Part shown: positions 43,101 to 55,100 of the stretch, in pieces
How the letters are laid out: each line of letters starts with the position of its first letter
Position numbering within the stretch: position 1 is the first letter of the stretch
Source of the DNA: Capitulum mitella
Lineage: Eukaryota; Arthropoda; Thecostraca; Pollicipedomorpha; Pollicipedidae
Length of the DNA: 64,000 nucleotides
Assembly: GCA_030062745.1 (NCBI GenBank)
Contig: CP099852.1
Location: 18,471,949 to 18,535,948 of the forward strand
Reading direction: 5' to 3'
Translations under genes and position numbers: made by a program
The notes under the pieces: generated by a model
What the model was told of the DNA's origin: nothing
The model's input: the letters and a program-made list of their open reading frames with translations, nothing else
The model's database searches: none

Positions 43101-46100
43101 TACGCGCACTGACATTTTAGGTCATAGCTCCGTGACCCGACCTGATATCAAGCTGAAACTTGGTACACAAGTAGAGGACACCTTTCTACGTCATATATAT
43201 TCCGGGTTTGGCATTTCAAAATTATTGCGAAAAAACAAATTTTGACTTTTGACCTTGACCTGACCTTGTAAAGTGACCTCAGATAAACGAAATTACATAT
43301 GCACATTGCCCAACTATTTTGCTATATATTCATATGAAGTTTAAAACTCTGTTTTTGGCAGACATTTTCCTTTTACCCTCAACATGGCTAAAAATGACCT
43401 GAGGTGCCTCCCAAAAACGTTGCCTGACTCCGCCTCTGAGCAAAATAGAATTTCGAAATTTTGTCACGGCGCGTAGAAGGAATAGCTAGGAAAAGTCAAC
43501 AAGTTTCGTGAAGCTGCGTTAAAAAGCCTGGAATTGGCAAGCAAAAAACCCGAGGGGGGGGGGCGGATTCCGCCCCCCCCCCCTGCCGGGAATAGGGTTA
43601 AACCTATTCCCGGAGGGTTAGACGGCATGGTCGATTCCCGGCAAGGGGGGGTGATTCGGGCCCCCTGAGATCTCGAGAACTACACATCCGATTTCATCGC
43701 AACAAACGGCAATCGATTTCCCATGGCGTAAACTACATTTTCATCAAAAAGAAATTTTCAAAATTTTGAAAGGTGTGGATCCAGGGGCGGGGCAAAAATG
43801 CAAAAAGCAGGGGTATTTTTGGACGTCTTATAACTCCGTTGTTTATCGACCGATTTTGATGAAACTGGCATGAATCGAGAGATTATAGATAGGGATTTTA
43901 CCACTGGTACACATATCTGAAATTTTGAGAAAATTCATGGACGTCCACAGGGTTTGAAAAAAAGGAGGATTAATTTCCCAACAACTGAATGAACAAAAAA
44001 GGCAAAAACACTTTTTTGGCCACTGCTAGTCATGTTATGCTAAAGAAGTACAAATCGCATTACAATGTTTGTATAATGTTAGCATAGTCGGTGCCAGGGA
44101 CAAGAAAAAGGGGAACTGTTATGGTCACACGTTCTTCAGATCAACTTGCGACCTTTGACCTTAAATGACAGCCAGTGATCTTGCAGTCACTTGGAATGAT
44201 CTTGTGTGCATTTAATATTATCTGTCAACGTTTTCAATCATTTGAATTCACTCTATTTCAAAAATTTCATTTTCTGACTATTGCGATATAGGGTATGCGC
44301 ATTGACATTTTAGGTCATAGCTCCGTGACTCCACGTGAGATCAAACTGCAACTTGATACTCAAGTAGAGGACACCTCTCTACGTCATACGTATCTCGGGT
44401 TTAGCATTTGAGAAAACAGCGCCGGAATTATAGCAATAAAACCAAATTTTGACTTTTGACCTTGGTCTGACCTTGTAAAGTGACCTCAAGTGAACAAAAT
44501 TACATCTGCACATTGCCCAACTATTTAGCTATACATCCGTATAAAGTTTTAAGTTCTATCTTAAAAACTCTGTTTTTGGCAGCCATTTTCCTTTTACCCT
44601 CAACAATTCCAAAAATGGCCTGAGGTGCCTCCCAAAAACGTTGCATGGCTCCACCCCTGAGCAAAATAGCATAAAATAGAATAGTTATGGAATTTTGTCG
44701 CGGTACGAAGAAAGAATAGCTAGGAAACGTGGACAAGTTTCGTGAAGCTGCGTTAAAAAGCCTGGAATTGGTAAGCAAAACCAGAGGGGGGGGGGCGGAT
44801 TCAGCCCCCCTGCCGGGAATAGGGTTAAGGGCATCAATTTGTATAAATGATTGGGAGGAGGCAAACCAAGGGCCCAAAACCTAATTTTCCGCCGAATGTG
44901 GGTCTCCAAATGGATTTAGCACACTTTGTTTTGACCAATGAAAATTTGCAAGTTCCATGTTATTCCTTATCAAATAAAAAATATGCATTCCTAAATATGA
45001 AGGCATACATACATCTAATGATAAAAAGATATATATACCACATTCTGCTTTTTTCTATATGTTCTGCTTATCTCTTATCTACTGCGGCCATTCTTTCCCT
45101 CACTGTCCTTTTCCCTTTTAAACTGACAGAAAATACGGGGACCCGAACCAACTTGGGGGAGCCAAATCGACGCTGGGGGCAGAACCCTCACAAAAGAATA
45201 CAAAATGACATCTCGTTACACCTCTTTACAAACGCACATGAAAGGTCAATGCTATAAAGAAGGCCAAGGAAGGTTTAGAATCCTGGAATCTAACCAAAGT
45301 ATCACAATCTAAACAGTGAAATAACCTGCATCGTGTTCACAGTTAACACCTTGCGTGCGTACCATTTGCTGCAAAAACGGCGCGAGGGCGAAATGCTCAC
45401 CCTCCGTTCACGTTCCGTTCAAAAAGATAAAATAGCCCACCTTTCAACGTCAACGCGTTTTCGCGAAACGGCACGGGTCTCCGTTGTGGTTTCGGTTCCC
45501 GGTACACGCCGCGGTCGTCACAAAGCAAGCGGAACGTGCCAAAAACAGAGTTTATACGCTCCGCTCCCACTCCGTCCACGCTCCGCTCCCACTCCGTCCA
45601 CGCTCCGCTCGTTCCCGTTCCCGGTGTGAACCGGCCTTAAGAGCGGAACTTCGCAAATTACACTTGACATCAAAACATTCACATCGGGGCGTCATAGGAG
45701 ATGCGTGCATTGCCAGAGTTTTCACCATTTCTCGCATTTTTCTTCTTCATTTCACAACTTAACTTCTAATTTCAATAAATATGAACGTCAAGTGGCACAA
45801 TTCTGATAAGCTCTTTCTTGCAAATGGGAAACTTTCCATTCACCCCACGTCCTGCATAAGTCCTTTCAGCAAAACAATTTTACGGACTTTCTTCGCCAAA
45901 TTCAAGTAAATGAATGGGCTTCTCAAGGAAATATTTTCCGAAGTTGTTTTCTGCACACCTCCGTGACTTCCTTGAGGGCTGGACCAATGACACATACTGC
46001 GAACAAGAAAATTGTGTCTCGCAAGTCACCATGGCAACCCTGCAAAACTCCCTAATATCGTTTTCAAATAACCTGGTTTACGTCAGTCTTCGTTTATGAG

Positions 46101-49100
46101 GCTAGTAATGTCGCGATTTTTAGCACAACAGGTTTGCAGAATTACCTCGGGCAACAACTGCAGCTCTGTGCTACATCAGAGGTTTTCGTTTTCCTTTTTT
46201 ATGCAGGTATATCACTGTGAGGAGATGCAAGCCCGCGTCACAAGCGAAACATGCGTTGCTCCTCAGCAACATCGAATCGAAACAACCTCATCATCATCAC
46301 CGCTCCGCATCCCGGCAAGATGGTTTAGAGTCGCCTTGACGCTCACTATTTCTTCTGCAGGTAACTAGGAGCCTATAGAGAGAGAAACCCTGGCAACCAC
46401 GAGATCTTGTCGTTCATATCGACACGTTAAATTTTCGCCCCCAAATCATGTCGTTAACCCGGGATTGTGCCATCGGGTGAAGGGATCAGGGTCCGAGCCA
46501 TAAGCAGTGCTTGGCGCAGACTCTGATTTCAAAACATCCCAGAAAACCATTCGGTTCAAATAAAAAACATCGACCCTCCTCCAAAAGTCCATGATGTAAC
46601 TTGCCGAAGGTCTGAGGGGTCAAAAGATGTTGATGTAAAGATCTTTGGGGAGTTTTGACTAGCTACAGTACAGGGCTGATGTATTTAGATGAATGTCGAT
46701 AAGGTTAGATATACCACGAGGGCACAGCCATGTTTTGCCAATTCAGAGCATTCTTGCATTACATGCTTTTAAAGCAACCAGTACTGTATAGTCCACACTT
46801 CAGAACTTTGACCTGACCTGTGATGCCACCAGTGACCTTTAGGTCAACAAGTGGTGCACTTAAACGAGGAGGACCTCAGAGCGAACGGCTTTTCAGTGCC
46901 GTTCGGCGGCCTGAAATCTGTCCATGGTTTTCGATGGCCGACAATGGAGGGAGACAAAGCATGCCACTCCGTAACTGGAAGATTGCGCAACACCCAGCCA
47001 GCGCCGAGACAAGAACAGGCCGGCGGCAGCGACCACTCACAGCCGGAACTTCTCCTCCCAGTGCGGGTCGAGCGTGTTGGGCTTGACCGTGGTGGCGCGG
47101 ATGAACTTGGCCGGCACGGCGTTGCTCAGGCTGTCGCGATGGCCGTCGCGCGGCCCGCCCCCCGTCGACGTCGACGACGGCGACGACGCGGCGGCCGGCC
47201 GCGACTCCGGCCGCCGCTTGAAGCTCAGGCGGAAGCTGCCGGCGGACGGGGGTGATGTGAGCTCGGGCTCCCGGCATTGCTGGGTCGTGGTGGCGGAGGA
47301 CAGGGGAAGGGTGGTGTGAGTTAACGCACCTGTCGCTACCGGATCGTGGGGGAGATGGTGTGGGCTCACGCGCCTGGCATTATCGGGCCGTGACGGTTTG
47401 GAAAAAGGTCACGACGAACGCTGGCTTTATCTTGGCGGACGTGAAAACAGGGAGACAAATGTGGAAAACAAATTTGCGACTCTTTAAACAAAAAGCCTAA
47501 AGCGTGCTGTGAAGACTATAGCCCACGCTTCCGGGTCTAATCTGCCATTATCAGGCGTCATCCCTGAAATGGGAATTGTTGGAACGGTGCCTCACCTTCT
47601 GAGAAAAAGAACCTTAAATAGGTCGGACTGATTTATTTTAGACAAAGTATACTGCGGGAAACATGCTTTTCAGCGAAAAAAGAGCGAAATCCCGGAACAG
47701 CCCTTGATTTTCACGACCGCCCATTAGTTCCAGTGGCTGGCGGTCGGTCAGTTCCATTTAACAAGTTGGAGCCAGGACAGTCAGGTCCATGAATAATTTA
47801 GCGATAGCGCGCCAGGATAGCGGAGCGGCAGACAGCCTCTCATCGAGAAACTAGAGATCGCCGGAGGGCTGGCGCTATCTCCGCATTAAACAGCTGGACA
47901 GCCGCTGATGGCGAATGAGTCGGCGACTCGGGAGCTTTCATTTATCTCCTGTCCTGGTTATCTGATTTGCGAGGGAACCACGCGTGTGCGAACTTACCGT
48001 GATATTTTTGACGAGCGATTTTGACGATATTTTCGACGAATAAACATGGGTAAGCAAAAATGTCGGTGCGCTATGTTATACAAAACACATTAGCACTCCA
48101 TAAGCTAGATCCGAGTAATCGAGTGCCATGAACAGAAACGTGAGCTTCGACCACCAGCTTTCATTCAGAAGTTCTCTACTCTTTTTGACGCCGCAAGAGG
48201 TCCCGCTGTGGCGGCGGCTGCCGCGTGCGAAGCCGCCGGTCCAGAGCAACAAAACAACAGCGACCCTCCGATGACCGGCCGAGCGTTGGGTCGGGAGCGG
48301 CCGGCATACAGAGCACGGGGTCGGCCGCGTGACCTTCTTGACCGCCCGGGGCGAGGCGGTCCACCACAAGACGCTAAGGCCGGCCAAATGCCGGCGCGTC
48401 CTCCACCAGAGCACTGCTGCCGGCGTGACCGGCCAGACCGGAGGACGTGACCGACCCTGAGGGTCTCGGGCTCTGGGGAGGCGAAGGGAGAGGTACCGGG
48501 GAGGGTCGTTAGGGCAGCAGGGGCGACGAAATGGCAGAGCGTTCTCAGAGGCTACCTAGAGGTATCTGGTGGTGAAGTTTCGCCGTGTTGACAAACGCAT
48601 GGATGATGAATACGTGCGCTGGCTACAGTGCATGTATTCATTCTGTCGATGACAACTAGGACACTCAAAATGCTGAACTGCTATAGCTGAGACAGATGTC
48701 AGTGCGGTATTAAACTTCTGCCCATAAACGGGTTTTAAACGCTCAGAAGCGAACAGCACAGTGAGTTTTGCTCATCCTTACGGTGTTTGTCACGCAGATT
48801 GCGTCAAAGGTGTTCGTTCGGTGAGCTAGGGCGCAGTGGCCACTGACTGCGCGTGAGTTAGTCGCCATGCGAGCTGCCAAAGTGGCACGTGTTTGGGAGC
48901 TGTCAGATGTGCTCGCACGGCGAGTACTGCCGACACTCTTGGAACGGGCACCAGTTATCAGCTGGCTTATCGTAAGCAAACGCGCTGACCACGCGCCGCA
49001 CACCAAAGCCAATGCGCCCCATGAGTGCACGGGCAATGGTTCCTCTTTGGCATCCAGCCTTATAATTCTATTTTAGAAAACAGATATAGCGGTAGCCATA

Positions 49101-52100
49101 GTCCGATGACATGTGCAAAATGTAACGTTATCATTATTAGCCCTTGTGGACTTCAGAATGATTCCCAAAGATTCGTTTCAGGCCAGCTTCAGAGTGTTTT
49201 GATGCATTGACCTAATGTTTCCGGCTCCCTTGGACGGCTGATGACGCGTCTTTAGAAGCAACGCCCAGTCAAAGACGCAGTGCCAGGGAACTTTGCCGCT
49301 GTGCTCAAAGTGACCTTTGCTCCATTGTTTCATGAAAAAACAGGCTGACGTCGTGACATCGATTACGTCTGTCTCGCGTAAGGACAGGCTGTGCATCCGT
49401 GGCCAGCTATACTTTGGAGCGGTATTTGTCGGTGACTTACGGTGCCTGTGCAGGTGTTCCGTCCTGTGCTGTTTAGACAGAGTGAGGGTGTGTGTCGAAT
49501 ACCTCTGCTGCGTCGCGGTGTTGGTCGGGTTTTTCGTTGTGAGAGCTGAAATAAGCTGAAATGTTCGGTAGGAGTCACCAAATAACCTGCATTGTGCGTA
49601 GTTTACCGGTTCGCTAACTTGTGATGCTTGGGCGGTGTGGGTGTGCTGACCTGCTGTGTTCGTGGAGTTGCGTGGTTTGTCGGTGCGTTTACCTGCGGTA
49701 TTTGCGCAGTTTGTCGGTGCGCTCACATGTGATGTTTGCGCGGTTTGTCGGCGGGCTCATCTGCAGCATTTGCCCAGTTTGTCAGTGCACTCACCTGTGA
49801 CGTTTGCGCAGTTTACCGGTTCACTCACATGTGATGTTTGCGCAGTTTGTCGGTTCACTCACATGTGATGTTTGCACATTTTGTCGCAGCGCCCACCTGT
49901 AATGTTTGCACAGTTCTTCGGTGCATTCAGCTGCGATATTTGCGCAGTTTGTCGGTCCACTCACCTGTGGTGTTTGCGCAGCTTCTCTGTGTGCTCGCCT
50001 GTGATGTTTGCGCAGCGTGCCAGTGTGCTCACCTGTGATATTCGCGAAGTTTACCGGTGCGTTCGCCTGTGATGATTGCACAGTTTATTGGTGTGCTCAC
50101 CTGTGATGTTTGCATACTTTGTCTGCGCACTCACATGTGGTGTTTGCGCAGTTTGCCGGTGCGCTCACTTGTGATGTTTGCGCAGTTTGTCGGTGCGTCG
50201 AACTGAGATATTTGCGCAGTCTGTCGGTGTGCTCAGCTGGGATGTTTGCGCAGTTTGTCGGTGTGCTCATTTATGGTGTTTGTGCTGTTATTGATGCGCT
50301 CTCCTGTGGTGTTAGCGCACTTTGTCTACGCGCTCATCTGCGAGGTTTGTGCAGTTTGTCGGTGCTCTCATCTGCGGTGTTCGCGCAATTTGTGGATGTA
50401 CTCGCCTGTAATGTTTGAGCAATTTACCGGTGCTCTCACCTGTGGCGTTTGCGCAGTTTCTTGGCGTGCTCACCTGTGGTGTTTCCGTAGTTCGTCAGTG
50501 CGCTTACATGTGACGTTTGCGCAGGTTGTCGGTGCGCTCATCTGTGGTGTTTGCGCAGTCTGTCGGTGTGCTCACCTGTGATGTTTGCGCAGTTTGTCGG
50601 TGTGCGTGTTCAGCTGGCGCTCCTCGCCGTCCTCCTCCGGCACGCTGGAGCGGCCGCTCCTGGGCGACCCAGGCGGAGTGCCCCTCTCCGTCGCGCCGAG
50701 GGGACCGGCGCTGCCCGGAATGATGCCCAGCATGCAGTAGGGGTCGCTGAAACCTGCGGCAAAGGTCACGCCGCGGAGGAGGTCAAGGTCACGCCCGGAA
50801 AATCAGGTGTCGACGATTTCTGGGCGCTGGCTGACGGGAGCGGTCTCGTCACGAATCTTATGACAACTCATGCACGCCTGCCGCGAGGAGTACGTGTAAG
50901 TTGCAGCCTTCAAGTGTCAAAATGACGGCAAGGTCGCCAGCTTTCGACTTGTATCGATTCGCCGGCGCTGGCGTTTTGCCAGCGGGCGGAGCTTGCGCCA
51001 AACGTGGCCTGAATCGCGCGAGCGGCCCACAGGCTGGCATGCACTTGTTCCACGGCATGCAGTCTTTCAGCATACCCCCGTGAACATTTGCGTCCGAAAG
51101 GACAAAATCTACGCGCTGGTTACGTTCAAGTTATGGTGCATTCTTGCTCGAGGGAGCTGCCATTCCACAATGGAATGCCTCCGCGATAAAGTGGTGCCCG
51201 ATCGTGTTACAGCATCGTAAACAATGTCAGGCCATATGCACTGGACGAGGCAGCAGACCTTCACGGAACTTTCACGAACGGGAACATACTGTGCCGAATG
51301 CATGCCAGAAAGGCATGCAAGACCAGTGGCACAATGGAAGCGGCAGGAGCGGCTGCAAAAGTGCTTGAAGCCTTTGTTCTTCGGGAGATGTTGTCAACAG
51401 ATTCTGTGGGACTGAATATATAAGCTGACTGTTATAAGCATTAGCATTCGTCGACCTGATAAACGTGTAAAAGAGTCATGCGATTCATATCATTAGGCGT
51501 TGGTTGCCGACGTTTGGTTGCGTTTAATTCATGTTCGTGGGATAATTCAAGGGGCTGGTGATAACAAAGCTTCTGACATCTTTTCAGAAGCCGACATGGT
51601 AAAAATTGCACTACGCTTTAACTTGATACCATACAGCACCATACCATATCATGAAATCATGCCATAAAACCTAGCAATTAAGACAAAAATATTTTTCAGT
51701 ATTACGGTAAACGAGAAAATGTTCGCTGTCACACCTTTCTCGTTTGCGCCTCTTCAGTTCTACGCATCTTTTATAAATATCTCCCTCTTTATTTTTAAAC
51801 ACCTTCCTGTCTGGATACCCTCCTTTGAATTGCGTCGGAATCCTCGTTGGTTTCCTCTCTATTTCCGTTCGCTTTGCTCCGGCTCCCAGGAGAATTCCAC
51901 GAATTCCACCCGTTTCCCAATCGCCGAAAGCCCACCTGCAATGCCCCGGCTCTTTTCGACTGCGATGCGGCACAAATCTACCCCTCCCCCGCCCATATCC
52001 CCAGGCGCAGCTGGCGCCGCCGGACGGCGAGGACAGTTTCATCCCGTGCCACGCAGCGGCAGCCGTGAGCTGAATAAAAACGCCGTCCGACCCGCCCGGC

Positions 52101-55100
52101 CCTCCCGGGATCTCGGCGGCCTGCGTCCAGGCAGGGCAGCTAATTTAGTGGCGCCTTCCATCGCGGCTCAGCCGGGCGGCGGGCGACGCCGCGGAGGATG
52201 CTCACGGTGATAGAACGACGCTTAGGGACGACGTCACCACGGGAGACGCTCAGATATTCCGATCCCTGAACAGAATGCGATTCCGGTATGCATGTTCAGG
52301 CAGCGCTTCATCGCCCGCGAACCGCGTTGGGGAACATTGTCTCGTTCGACATATTAAAATCGTTTTTACATATCATTTCAGCGCATTCCTCCAGCGTAAA
52401 TATTGTTTTTTTGCGTTGCTGTACTCACAGCGTGTTCCGATTCACTGGTGGATCCGTGGGGGGGGGGGGGGGGGACAATGGGGCCATGATCCCTTCAAGA
52501 TGACAAAAATCGGGCAAAAGTTGACACATTTCTGAGATTTTAAGAAAATCTAACCAACCTTCACCAAGCGAAGTTTCTTTTAAAACAGTCTTTGAGGTAA
52601 AAGAGCGCGAAAGCCAATGAGTTTTTGAAAGTCCGTAAACCTCCCCAAGCAGGCGAGAACCAGCGTTCTGCACCCATCTTTGTTCCGATTTGTCATCAAC
52701 AGATCCTGCTATCTGGGATGGCGGAACAGGATCTGGCACGCTTCCCCCCCATTACCCCCCCCCCCTGAGCCGCTATGATTAAATGCAAACAGCGCCGTGC
52801 CGGGAGTGTTTTCAGAGTTGGGCCGAGGCAGCGAAGGATCACGCGCTGGCAGAGAGCGGGCAGAGGGAAACGCGGCTCCTGGCGGCACTGCAGGAACCGC
52901 CGCAAACCGGCTAATACCGGTAAGGACTGCCGCAGGCGGTGAGGAATGTCAGACGTAAGCCGATCGATAGTGAAATGTTGTCTCCGAGCGTTCAAAGTCG
53001 GTCGTTGGATGCAAATGGCGCAGCTGGCCGTCAGGTTGATGCAGGTTGCATCAACCTGATGCAGGTTTTTGCAGGTTTTTAGGGCGCTGCGAATTTCAGA
53101 CCGTTGACTTTTGCAGTCTGAAGAGCTGCAGTGCGAAAACCGCCAGATGGAGCAACAGTGTCCCCAGTAACACACAGGTAAAAGCTTGAAATTAAGGTCG
53201 ATGGGCTTCGTAGAAAAGTCCACACCGCCTACTTCTATGGTTTTATCACTGACTTTTAGAATCGCAGGAAATATTATAGATGAAACGGCTTTGGTGTTAA
53301 GAGCCTGTAAGTCGACTGTAGTTCAAGAAATCGTATTTCGCTATTGACAGAAAATCGTGTGGAAGGCAAATATCAAACTTTAAGATCAACGTCAAAGCAG
53401 TGTATGTGGAATGTTCAATAGAGGTCCTCAGATGCTTTTCAGGGTTTTTCAGAAGTGTTTTCGTTATATTTATTCTAGACGCATTGAAAAAAATATTTCA
53501 GCAAAATTCCACTACTTTTGATCAACTGTCACATGGCCCCTGAGTGACGACTGCGGCCCAAGTGTTTACATCTGCAGAGCGCAAGTGTCGTGCTTGTTTG
53601 GAAAGGGAATATTATGTTAAATTTTGCTTCCTTTTTGCAGCATCAACGTAAATTATTGTTAAGAATGGCATTTGGCGTCCGGGCTCGTTTCCTTCCCCCA
53701 TCCCCGCCCATCTCGATCAGGTTCTGAACGTGTCGCGTCAGCCGCCGCCGCCGGTAGCGCATGAGACCGGTCGGCTCCTACGCGACAATCCAAAGGGCGC
53801 ACGAAGGTGGGGGCGTGCAATCGTCGCCGCTGTGCGCTTATCAGCTGGCTGCTGCGAGCAGCGCGTGCGCGCTTGAAATGCCGGCCCGATTATCTCCCGA
53901 GCGTTCTTAGACGGTGGGACTTTTTAGGAACGCCCACAGTGACCTGCGTCAATGCAGAAAGCACCTTTCACAGCGAAAGTATGCATCACTACGTTGGGAA
54001 GCACGAGAAAAAATCGAGATTTGGTTGACCCGCGCTCCAGTCGAATCAGCGCCAGGAAATAAGCTGCCTACGAAGGGGGAAATGCTGCAGTTATATCTTC
54101 AGCCTCGCCGTGCGTATAAGTTTACCAAGCGGGAGGTCGGAAAAACAGACCGTCTGCAAAGGGGTGAGGGTGTGGAGCAAAGCCAGCATTCCCACTGCAC
54201 CGGGGCGGAACGTGATAACAGAGGAAGCTTAGCCGGTACCGAGCTGTCCTCAGAGGCAAATGCAGGAGGTCCAGTTTGCAAATGGAGAAGGAGAAAACAT
54301 TTAGGAGCAGACTCAAAGATCTCTTTGAAACTGCCCATATCGGCGGCATGAAGGCCACCAAAATGCACGAGGACAAAGACTTCCTTCAGATCCAACGGGA
54401 GCCAGGCCGCCGAGGCTTCATGATGGGAGTCACTAAGTTTCTTTTTGGGAAAGAAGAACGGTCTCTTCAACGAGGACAGCAGGTCACAGAAAGAACCCGC
54501 TGTCAGATTGAAGAGCGAGCCGAGCAGGAGGTAACTGCCCAGTTGGATCCTCGTCTCTCGACGGCACACGATGGATGGACGAGGGTGACCTGCAGCCCTT
54601 CGCCATGCCTTCTCCTTCGAAGCGCCTCTGCAGGAGAGCCAGGAACATCGTCACTCCTGATCTGGTGGCAGTCTTCGGTCGGAATGAGCTCAGTGATCGT
54701 CCTGCGGTGCGGCTCTCTTCCTATCGGCGACGTCCTCGGCCCTCGGTCACGGCTCCTCTGGAGAGCCGGAGATCAACAGAAGCCCGATCAGGCAGCCGCG
54801 TAGATAACAGAGAAAAGCCATTGCAAAGGAAATCTGGCATTCTTCCTCCACGCTACCAGGACGGCAACAGTTTCCCAGCGATGAAAATGAGAAGGTGAAT
54901 CGACTCCCTGTCACTGTAACTGGTCCAGGATGTGTCACCAAGCTCCTGGACGTTCCGAAGCTCGCAAGCAGAGCTAGAGTAGCGACAGCCGACGCTGTCA
55001 GGTATTGTCTTGAAGACTGGGAGGTCTCGAATAAGGTCGTCGGAATGAGCTCCACCACCACGTCCAGCAATACTGGACAAGTGCTGGGAACTTGCACAGC

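Larger units (their letters stand above)
41590..45637. mobile_element. Harbinger-like MITE, split by nested insertions
   Basis: The outer ends are a perfect 16-bp inverted repeat, AGGCCGGTTCACACCG, at 41590-41605 and 45622-45637. They are flanked by TAA at 41587-41589 and 45638-45640, the 3-bp TWA-type duplication of PIF/Harbinger elements. The right subterminal region has repeated GGAGCGTGGACGGAGTGGGA. Removing the insert from 42408 to 45223 leaves an original element of about 1.2 kb. An open frame at 41789-41992 has no recognisable domain. Confidence 0.8.

Noticed and set aside
48076-48450. CpG-rich block as an exon or promoter
   Set aside because: Exons 2 and 3 join in phase without it, and no splice-bounded frame or family match was seen.
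49656-50925. Cys/Val/Phe-rich plus-strand repeat proteins
   Set aside because: Translation of the antisense of the 34-bp donor-spanning minisatellite; open only because the unit lacks stops.
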